From positions 1 through 5,052 of the forward strand of contig DAOVHI010000102.1 in the NCBI GenBank assembly GCA_030671985.1: a stretch of 5,052 bases of DNA. Direction: 5' to 3'. Made by a program: the position numbers and the translations under genes. Below, in pieces: positions 1 to 5,052 of this stretch (its first letter is position 1; every line of letters begins with the position of its first letter). This DNA is from JAHJDO01 sp030671985 [NCBI: bacterium]. GTDB lineage: Bacteria; JAHJDO01. Under the pieces are notes generated by a model that was given only the letters and a program-made list of their open reading frames with translations, ran no database searches and had not been told where the DNA came from.

Positions 1-390
1 CAGCCGGATAAACCTTTGTGCGATTGTATAAAGTTGCTAAATGTAAAGCGGGTAGGGGCATTAATGGTTATTGATAAAGATAATAATATTCATGGAATTA
101 TTTCCGAAAGAGATATCTTGCATGCAGCTTTTGATGTAAAAGGTCAAATGTGCGATATGCTCGTAAGCGATATCATGACACCAAAAGACAAGCTTATCAC
201 TGCTACAATGGAAGACAAAATCGAAGCAATTATGGAAAGCATGACTAACAACAAGATCCGGCATATTCCTATAATGAATAACGAGAAACTGCTGGGCATT
301 GTCTCTATCGGAGATATTGTTAAGACACTTTTAGATGTCGCTGTTACAGAGAACAAACACATGAAGAATTATATATCTGGTGGTTATTAG
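1..390 (+). CDS. Two-CBS-domain protein, 5'-truncated by window edge
   Basis: The frame is open from base 1 to the TAG at 388-390, giving 129 visible residues with the true start outside the window. A TTG at 16 is only an internal codon of the first CBS domain, so it is not taken as the start. CBS domain 1 covers about residues 1-43, with the motif VGALMVID near 18-25 and SERDIL at 35-40. CBS domain 2 covers about 54-112, with SDIMTP at 56-61, IRHIPI at 86-91 and SIGDIVK at 102-108. The tail ends in YISGGY, an ending I recall from stand-alone CBS-pair proteins of about 140-150 residues, so perhaps 15-20 N-terminal residues are missing. Paired CBS domains usually bind adenine nucleotides and act as energy or redox sensors. 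The ligand and partner here cannot be told. There is no membrane segment or fused catalytic domain in the visible part. It converges on thiL and has no evident link to thiamin synthesis. Confidence 0.9.
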   Translation, partial: QPDKPLCDCIKLLNVKRVGALMVIDKDNNIHGIISERDILHAAFDVKGQMCDMLVSDIMTPKDKLITATMEDKIEAIMESMTNNKIRHIPIMNNEKLLGIVSIGDIVKTLLDVAVTENKHMKNYISGGY

Positions 391-403
391 TCCTGACTAA
401 AAG

Positions 404-1348
404 TTACTGTTTTTTAAAATGGTCGTAGCCAAACTTAGTAAGTTTTATTAACTTGTTATTTTTCTTAATGTAAACGCCATTGTCTTTTATGATTTCTCCA
501 ACGCAGCAGCCGTATGCTTTTTTGCTTTTCTCTTTCGAAACAGTGTAAACAAGTTCAAAATCCTCTCCCCCGTATAGGGCAAAATCCAAGGCGCTTTCAC
601 TACAGGCTTGAGCAGCCATATGAGTTTGCCTGTCTATAGGAACTTTATCTGCGTATATAATCGCTCCGCATTTGCTTTGCTCGGAGATATTTCTGAGCTC
701 AGAGGCAAGCCCATCGCTTATATCCTCCATTGCATTGGCATAGCCTGCAATCTTCCATGATACATCAAGCCTGGATTTTGGCGTGGTATGACATGTCTTG
801 ATTTTCTCAAAACCTTTTATCTTATTTCTGAAAAGATGCAAACCCGCTGTTGATGCGCCTAGAAGTCCCGTTACAAATATGAGGTCTCCCGCCTTTGCAT
901 CCTTTCTCATACAAAGATGTTCTTTATCTGTTTCACCTATTAAAGTTATGGTAATAACATTAACATCCCCATGAGTAGTGTCTCCTCCGATTATATCGAC
1001 GTTATGTCTCTTGCACCTCTTTCTCATTCCTTTATATATTTCCTCAACCATATGCATTGTTGAATCGGATCTTAATACAAGAGAGACCAATACATACAAA
1101 GGCACACCTCCCATTGCAGCGATGTCGGATAAATTGCTTTCTATGGCTTTTATGCCGACCTGCTCAGGGGTAAAATAGGCAAAAGAGAAATGGTCATCTT
1201 CAACAATAGTATCTGTTGTAACTAAAAGAAACTTGTTCTCATATTTTATTACAGCCGCATCATCTCCTATACCGCAGATTACTTCTTTTCTTATCGGACG
1301 GGCAGCGATATGTTTTATTAAATCAAACTCTCCGCTAAGTTTTGTCAT
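404..1348 (-). CDS. thiL: Thiamin-monophosphate kinase
   Basis: This cytoplasmic enzyme phosphorylates thiamin monophosphate with ATP to give thiamin diphosphate (TPP), the last step of the pathway. The 314 residues match the usual family length (about 300-350), and both ends look complete. Family motifs appear in order: GEFDLI at 6-11, GIGDDAAV at 26-33, TTDTIVEDDHF at 44-54, NLSDIAAMG at 72-80, GGDTT at 121-125, DISDGL at 209-214, GGEDFEL at 260-266, and the C-terminal GYDHF at 307-311. The acidic residues in GDD, NLSD, GGDTT and DISDG are those that bind Mg-ATP in this PurM/ThiL-like fold, and all are present. The ATG start is preceded by GAAGGA (1357-1362) with an 8-nt spacer, inside the 3' end of thiC. 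The first 14 nt overlap thiC in another frame, which suggests translational coupling. It is the last gene of the riboswitch-controlled operon. Nothing in the sequence suggests it is broken. Confidence 0.96.
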   Translation of the reverse strand: MTKLSGEFDLIKHIAARPIRKEVICGIGDDAAVIKYENKFLLVTTDTIVEDDHFSFAYFTPEQVGIKAIESNLSDIAAMGGVPLYVLVSLVLRSDSTMHMVEEIYKGMRKRCKRHNVDIIGGDTTHGDVNVITITLIGETDKEHLCMRKDAKAGDLIFVTGLLGASTAGLHLFRNKIKGFEKIKTCHTTPKSRLDVSWKIAGYANAMEDISDGLASELRNISEQSKCGAIIYADKVPIDRQTHMAAQACSESALDFALYGGEDFELVYTVSKEKSKKAYGCCVGEIIKDNGVYIKKNNKLIKLTKFGYDHFKKQ

Positions 1349-2594
1349 ATTTCCAGTCCTTCATTACACAAAACTCTCCGCACATTGTGCATTCTTCATC
1401 TTTATTTATTTTGCTGTGTTCTCTATATTTCCTTGCTTTTTCAGGATCTATTGAAAGAGATATCATGCTTTCCCAATCAAGTTTTTTTCTACTTATAGAC
1501 ATTTTCCTATCCCAATCCAGAGCTTTTTTATGTCCTCTTGCTACGTCTGCTGCATGAGCAGCTATCTTCGCGGCGATCACACCTTCTTTTACGTCATCTT
1601 CTGTCGGCAGGCTCAAATGTTCTGCAGGGGTGACGTAACATAGGAAGGACGCTCCATAATACGCGGCAAGGGTTCCTCCTATTGCGCATGTTATATGATC
1701 GTAACCCGGAGCAATATCCGTTACAAGCGGACCGAGAACGTAAAACGGTGCATTCTTGCAGTATTTCTTTTGAAGTTTCATGTTCTTCTCAATCTGATTT
1801 AGAGGAACATGTCCAGGTCCTTCTATCATTGCCTGAACTCCTCGCTCACTCGCTCTTTCAGCCAGCATACCAAGATTTTTAAGTTCTTTTATCTGCGCTT
1901 TATCTGTTGCGTCTGCAATGCATCCGGGTCTCAGCCCGTCACCAAGACTAAGAGTCATATCATACTCTTTTGCTATGTCCAAAACCTCGTCATAATACTC
2001 AAATAACGGATTTTCCATGCGATGCTGCTGCATCCATCTCATTATGAAAGTTCCGCCTCTTGACACAACACCCGTCATCCTGTTTTTCAATAAAGGAATG
2101 CAATCTCTTGTGAATCCGCAATGAACGGTTACAAAATCAACTCCCTGCTCGCCATGTATTCGAATCGTATTTAATATGTCTTCTTTGCTTATCCTTGCAA
2201 TATATTTTTTTTCTACCATTACCTGATAAACAGGAACGGTTCCTACCGGCACACTTGATTCTTCAATAACTGTTTTGCGAATCTTATTCAAATCGCCTCC
2301 TATGCTTAAATCCATGATTGCATCAGCGCCGGACTTAATTGCAATATGTAATTTTCTTAACTCTTTTTTTATGTCAGCATCCTTTGGAGACGTACCTATA
2401 TTTGCATTTATCTTTACAGTTAAACCTGATCCAATACCTATTGGAGAGAATTTATGTTTTTTGCTTTTAGGAATGACTATTTCTCCCGCCGCAATTTTCT
2501 GAACTAATTCATTTGCGTCCATCCCTTCTTTTTCAGCTACTATTGTTACATCTTTTGTAACAATTCCCTTCTTTGCCGATTCAAGTAATGTCAT
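1335..2594 (-). CDS. thiC: Phosphomethylpyrimidine synthase, short form
   Basis: ThiC is a radical-SAM enzyme that rearranges aminoimidazole ribonucleotide into HMP phosphate, the pyrimidine half of thiamin. At 419 residues it is the short form, lacking the extra N-terminal domain of the roughly 610-630-residue E. coli and Caulobacter enzymes. Motifs seen: KINANIGTS 61-69, MDLSIGGD 94-101, VHCGFT 157-162, SRGG 178-181, SLGDGLRPG 216-224, EGPGHVP 258-264, LGPLVTDIAPGYDH 287-300, CYVTPAEHL 319-327. The C-terminal iron-sulfur ligands are Cys402, Cys405 and Cys409, spaced CX2CX3C (CTMCGEFC). The long enzymes have CX2CX4C. From memory the shorter spacing also occurs in other short clostridial and archaeal ThiCs, so I do not read it as damage. 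The ATG follows the thi4 stop with no intervening base. An AGAAGGG site (2602-2608) lies 7 nt upstream, within the thi4 end. The enzyme needs an anaerobic or well-protected cytoplasm. Confidence 0.97.
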   Translation of the reverse strand: MTLLESAKKGIVTKDVTIVAEKEGMDANELVQKIAAGEIVIPKSKKHKFSPIGIGSGLTVKINANIGTSPKDADIKKELRKLHIAIKSGADAIMDLSIGGDLNKIRKTVIEESSVPVGTVPVYQVMVEKKYIARISKEDILNTIRIHGEQGVDFVTVHCGFTRDCIPLLKNRMTGVVSRGGTFIMRWMQQHRMENPLFEYYDEVLDIAKEYDMTLSLGDGLRPGCIADATDKAQIKELKNLGMLAERASERGVQAMIEGPGHVPLNQIEKNMKLQKKYCKNAPFYVLGPLVTDIAPGYDHITCAIGGTLAAYYGASFLCYVTPAEHLSLPTEDDVKEGVIAAKIAAHAADVARGHKKALDWDRKMSISRKKLDWESMISLSIDPEKARKYREHSKINKDEECTMCGEFCVMKDWKYDKT

Positions 2595-3377
2595 TTATTT
2601 TCCCTTCTTAAATTTTTTAATTATAATCTCAGATGCTCTTTTACCTGAAAGGAGCATCCCGCCAAAAATCGGTCCCATTCTAGGTCCGCCAAATGCCGCA
2701 TTCGCTGCCATACCAACCACAAACAATCCGGGATATATCTCCTTCGTATTCTTTATTGTATCCTTCTCTGCTTTATCCGCATTCATGGGCATTTCGCCCA
2801 TTATTTTACCCGTTTTTGTTTTTAATTTGGCTCCTGCTTTTTTCTCAAGTACAGTCAATACTTCAAGAGGATGTCCTGTTGCTTCTATGGCATATCTGCT
2901 TTTCACAGTCAATGGATCAACGTGCAGCCCTGCAATCTCTACAGGAGACCAGTTAATAACAAATCCTTTTACAGTGTTATTAATAATTAAAGTATCTTCT
3001 ACGGACATGCAATTGAATATTTTTACGCCGGAGGACATTGCTTTTGCCAGAAGCTTTGACATTGCTTCAACAGAATCAGCCACATAATAATTCTTTTGAT
3101 ATTCTTCATGTGAAATATCAAATTCGTTAAGAACTTCCAAAGCATTTTCCTGCACAACGATCTGGTTGAACATCATGCCTCCTCCCCACATACCTCCGCC
3201 GGGTGAGAGTTTTCTTTCAAATATTGCGACATTTAATCCGGCTTTTGCCATATAATAGGAAGCTACTATGCCTGCAGGGCCTGCTCCTGCGATCGCAACA
3301 TCAAGATTCAGACAATTTATAAGTTTCTTATTGTACGTTTCGAGTATAGCTTTTGAGATTATTGTTTCATCCAGCAT
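2595..3377 (-). CDS. thi4: Thi4-family ADP-thiazole synthase, sulfide-dependent type
   Basis: This FAD/NAD-fold enzyme builds the ADP-thiazole precursor of thiamin from NAD, glycine and a sulfur source. With the start chosen here it has 260 residues, near the usual 255-270. An in-frame ATG at 3392 would add five residues (MEDGK). I prefer 3377 because a consensus GGAGG (3386-3390) sits 8 nt before it and overlaps the earlier ATG, and because MLDETIISKAI matches the normal family N-terminus. From the 3377 start, visible motifs are the dinucleotide-binding GAGPAG at 31-36, the ER strand end at 54-55, GGGMWGGG at 60-67, and the C-terminal GGPRMGPIFGGMLLSG at 230-245. The sulfur-donor cysteine of yeast Thi4 (Cys205) is replaced by His152 in AGLHVDP (149-155). 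This is the hallmark of archaeal-type enzymes that use free sulfide catalytically rather than sacrificing their own cysteine. It is the first gene of the operon, directly downstream of the TPP riboswitch. An older name for archaeal homologs is ribulose-1,5-biphosphate synthetase, which I do not favour. Confidence 0.94.
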   Translation of the reverse strand: MLDETIISKAILETYNKKLINCLNLDVAIAGAGPAGIVASYYMAKAGLNVAIFERKLSPGGGMWGGGMMFNQIVVQENALEVLNEFDISHEEYQKNYYVADSVEAMSKLLAKAMSSGVKIFNCMSVEDTLIINNTVKGFVINWSPVEIAGLHVDPLTVKSRYAIEATGHPLEVLTVLEKKAGAKLKTKTGKIMGEMPMNADKAEKDTIKNTKEIYPGLFVVGMAANAAFGGPRMGPIFGGMLLSGKRASEIIIKKFKKGK

Positions 3378-3385
3378 TTTTCCAT

Positions 3386-3390
3386 CCTCC
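3386..3390 (-). promoter_or_regulatory. Shine-Dalgarno site deciding the thi4 start
   Basis: The minus strand reads GGAGG here, followed by an 8-nt spacer and the ATG at 3377-3375. The alternative in-frame ATG at 3392 overlaps this site by its last base and has only AT-rich sequence before it. That makes the downstream ATG the likely initiator. Confidence 0.8.
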
Positions 3391-3422
3391 ATGTTATATT
3401 ATATTATAATTTTTAATTACAT

Positions 3423-3453
3423 AAAAAAAATCTGCTCCGTTCAGGAACAGATT
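3423..3453 (-). terminator. Intrinsic terminator of the TPP riboswitch expression platform
   Basis: On the minus strand AATCTGTTCC pairs with GGAGCAGATT around a 5-nt loop (TGAAC). The stem is ten base pairs with one G-U, and it leads into a run of eight U (3430-3423). It lies between the aptamer and thi4, so it would stop transcription before any coding sequence. It is the only good rho-independent terminator seen in the window, and it would also stop transcripts arriving from leuS. Confidence 0.9.
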
Positions 3454-3474
3454 AAAAACTAATTCCAACTCATT

Positions 3475-3562
3475 TTCCGTTCCCTACGCGGGTATTATCC
3501 CAACAGGTTCAAGGGGTCTTCCGAACACCTTCGGAACTCTCAGCTCTACGCTCCCCCATCAA
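3475..3562 (-). promoter_or_regulatory. TPP riboswitch (THI element) aptamer
   Basis: Read on the minus strand, the region holds the conserved blocks of the thi-box in order: GGGGGAGC (3557-3550), GCTGAGAG (about 3544-3537), GACCCCTTGAACCTG, then GGGATAATACCC, then GCGTAGGGAA (3489-3480). The GGGG and CCCC blocks form P2. A perfect 7-bp hairpin TTCCGAA/TTCGGAA with loop GGTG forms a P3a-type arm just after CTGAGAG. GGG/CCC around ATAATA forms P5. CTGAGAG and the P4/P5 joining bases are the pyrimidine and pyrophosphate sensor elements. The outer P1 stem looks weak, with few Watson-Crick pairs between the bases flanking the two G-rich blocks. The aptamer precedes thi4-thiC-thiL and is followed by a terminator, so high TPP should switch the operon off by premature termination. 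Confidence 0.96.
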
Positions 3563-3568
3563 TTTTTG

Positions 3569-3597
3569 ATTATAACTCTTTTACGTCTAGATTACAA
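3569..3597 (-). promoter_or_regulatory. Predicted sigma70-type promoter of the thi operon
   Basis: The minus strand has a perfect -10 hexamer TATAAT (3574-3569). A 17-bp spacer separates it from TTGTAA (3597-3592), a 4/6 match to the -35 consensus TTGACA. The expected start is an A near 3563-3565, only a few bases before the first conserved aptamer block, which fits a riboswitch leader. The -35 lies within the last codons of leuS. The assignment is sequence-based only. Confidence 0.7.
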
Positions 3598-5052
3598 TAT
3601 TAACCAGTTTCCCGGGAACAACAAATATCTTTCGGATTGTTTTGTTGGCGATGATTTCTTTTATGTGTTGATCTGCAAAAACAAGTTTTTTGATTTCTTC
3701 TTCATTAAGATTTGCGCTTATTTGCAGTCTGCTTTTTATTTTACCATTGATCTGCACAACGATCTCAACCTCATCAACTTTTATCGCATCCTCATTATAC
3801 TCTAGCCACGTCTGACTGTGAATACTATGCTCATGTCCAATAACATGCCACAGCTCCTCTGATAGAAAAGGAGTGACAGGTGATAATAGTCTTATTAATG
3901 TTTCCAAAGCTTCTGTCCACAGCTTTGATGATGTAACTTCTTTGTCTTTTTTGGTCTCGTATAAATAGTTGATATATTCCATTAAAGCGGCAATTGCAGT
4001 ATTAAACTGAAGCCGTTCTATGTCAAAGGTAAATCTTTTAATAGTTTTATGTATCCACATGTTTAACGTTTTGTGTTTCTTCTTATCTTCTATACTGCCG
4101 TTTTTATCATGCGATTTAAATTCAAGAACAATTTCCCATACTCTGTTAATGAAACGGGATACGCCTTTTATTCCTTTTTGTTCCCATTTTACTTCCTGAT
4201 CAAATGGCCCCATAAATAGAATATACGCTCTGAGAACATCTGCACCAAATTTTTCTACCACACTATCAGGGGTTATAACATTGCCCTTTGATTTTGACAT
4301 CTTCTGATTATCATAGGAAAGCATCATTCCCTGATTTTTTAAAACCTTAAACGGTTCGTCAAATTCTATTAATCTCTCGTCATACATCACTTTTGTCCAG
4401 AAGCGCGCATATAGAAGGTGCATAACCGCATGCTCTGCGCCGCCAATATATAAATCTACAGGCAGCCAGTATTTAATTTTTTCTTTATCAAATGCGGCTT
4501 TCGAAGAATTTGGATTTGGAAATCGCAGAAAATACCATGAAGAACACGCAAAACCGTCCATTGTATCGGTTTCTCTTTGCGCAGAACTCCCGCACTTTGG
4601 GCATTTGGTATTTACAAAGTCCTCTACTTTTGCCAGAGGAGAACGTCCTGTTCCTGTCGGATGAAAATCCTCAATCTCCGGAAGCAATACGGGGAGTTCA
4701 TTCTCCGGTACAGGAACTATGCCGCATTTTTTGCATTGAACTATGGGAATGGGCGCCCCCCAGTATCTTTGGCGGGATATGAGCCAGTCTCTAAATCTAT
4801 ATGAAATCTTTTTACCGCCAAACCCGTGTTCTTTGGCAAATTTACTAAGAGCTTTAATGCCTTCTTTTGAGGATAATCCATTAAACCGCCCTGAATTTAT
4901 CATTGTCCCGTGTTCAACATATGCATCTTCTAAAACATGTTCTTTTCCGTCAGGGCTTATAACCTCTTTAACAGGAATGTCATATTTTTCAGTAAAAGCG
5001 AAGTCCCGCTTGTCGTGCGCAGGCACTGCCATTACTGCGCCGGTGCCGTAGG
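3587..5052 (-). CDS. leuS: Leucyl-tRNA synthetase, C-terminal part, 5'-truncated by window edge
   Basis: This enzyme charges tRNA-Leu with leucine and hydrolyses mischarged tRNA. The frame is open to the right edge. The ATG at 5032 is an internal methionine of the editing-domain motif, so the gene continues beyond the window. The visible 487 residues are somewhat over half of a typical 800-870-residue enzyme; the HIGH motif and most of the CP1 editing domain are outside. Numbering from the first whole codon: end of the editing domain YGTGAVMAVPAHDKRD 1-16; return to the catalytic core RDWLISRQRYWG 87-98; zinc module with Cys106/Cys109 and Cys150/Cys153; GGAEHAVMHLLYARFW 203-218; KMSKS 250-254; helical anticodon-binding domain about 296-415; small C-terminal domain from about 427, with VVQINGKIKSRLQI, to the natural end. 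It is the bacterial type. It lies on the same strand as the thi operon and I see no terminator of its own. It stops 10 bp past the thi -35 box as transcribed. Confidence 0.97.
   Translation of the reverse strand, partial: YGTGAVMAVPAHDKRDFAFTEKYDIPVKEVISPDGKEHVLEDAYVEHGTMINSGRFNGLSSKEGIKALSKFAKEHGFGGKKISYRFRDWLISRQRYWGAPIPIVQCKKCGIVPVPENELPVLLPEIEDFHPTGTGRSPLAKVEDFVNTKCPKCGSSAQRETDTMDGFACSSWYFLRFPNPNSSKAAFDKEKIKYWLPVDLYIGGAEHAVMHLLYARFWTKVMYDERLIEFDEPFKVLKNQGMMLSYDNQKMSKSKGNVITPDSVVEKFGADVLRAYILFMGPFDQEVKWEQKGIKGVSRFINRVWEIVLEFKSHDKNGSIEDKKKHKTLNMWIHKTIKRFTFDIERLQFNTAIAALMEYINYLYETKKDKEVTSSKLWTEALETLIRLLSPVTPFLSEELWHVIGHEHSIHSQTWLEYNEDAIKVDEVEIVVQINGKIKSRLQISANLNEEEIKKLVFADQHIKEIIANKTIRKIFVVPGKLVNIVI

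Noticed and set aside
387-416. Inverted repeat TTAGTC/GACTAA at 387-400 followed by T-rich sequence at 411-416, as a terminator for the CBS gene
   Set aside because: The stem is only 5-6 AT-rich base pairs, the full pairing leaves a 2-nt loop, and the T-run starts 10 nt after the stem. It is too weak to call.
2693-3087. Overlapping plus-strand open frames of 87 and 100 codons opposite thi4
   Set aside because: They are antisense shadows of a well-conserved gene, with no family resemblance. The same holds for the plus-strand frames opposite thiL, thiC and leuS.
3403-3408. A second TATAAT on the minus strand just upstream of thi4, as a promoter that bypasses the riboswitch
   Set aside because: It lies in a repetitive AT-rich stretch, and the sequence 17 bp upstream is the terminator U-run, with no -35 resemblance. 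Probably chance.
3423-3562. T-box leader, considered because leuS is nearby
   Set aside because: leuS lies upstream of this leader, not downstream. The leader shows thi-box motifs and no T-box consensus.
3558-3570. Small inverted repeat ATCAA/TTGAT between leuS and the aptamer, as a leuS terminator
   Set aside because: It has five AT-rich pairs around a 3-nt loop, is followed by GGGGG rather than U residues on the transcribed strand, and overlaps the predicted -10 box.
3566-3805. Plus-strand 79-codon frame starting at the leuS/thi promoter region
   Set aside because: It lies antisense to the conserved C-terminal domain of LeuRS, and I see no Shine-Dalgarno site or recognisable protein motif.

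Overview
The window is ordinary bacterial chromosome of roughly 40% GC (estimated by eye). It holds a compact thiamin-biosynthesis operon between the ends of two unrelated genes. The coding set points to a bacterium. It has a bacterial-type leucyl-tRNA synthetase and a TPP riboswitch with an intrinsic terminator. It also has the short ThiC and the histidine-type Thi4 best known from anaerobic archaea and anaerobic or thermophilic bacteria. An anaerobe in a sulfide-containing habitat is a reasonable inference. The phylum cannot be fixed from this sequence.

Layout: positions 1-390 (+) carry the 3' end of a small two-CBS-domain protein. It converges on the thi operon across a gap of only 13 bp. 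Positions 404-3377 (-) carry, in transcription order, thi4 (thiazole synthase), thiC (pyrimidine synthase) and thiL (thiamin-phosphate kinase). The thi4 stop directly abuts the thiC start, and thiC overlaps thiL by 14 bp. Positions 3378-3597 hold the control region on the minus strand: a sigma70-like promoter, a TPP riboswitch aptamer, an intrinsic terminator with a visible competing antiterminator pairing, and a strong Shine-Dalgarno site. Positions 3587-5052 (-) are the 3' part of leuS, which runs off the right edge.

The operon logic is clear. Thi4 makes the thiazole half, ThiC makes the pyrimidine half (HMP-P), and ThiL makes the final TPP. TPP then feeds back through the riboswitch to terminate transcription before thi4. 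The joining steps (ThiD for HMP-P phosphorylation, ThiE or ThiN for coupling, a hydrolase that releases thiazole phosphate from its ADP adduct) are not in the window and must lie elsewhere if the pathway is complete. I see no mobile element, CRISPR array, tRNA, rRNA or clearly novel system. The points worth a second look are the His-type Thi4, the shortened ThiC cysteine spacing, the antiterminator pairing, and possible leuS read-through into the riboswitch.
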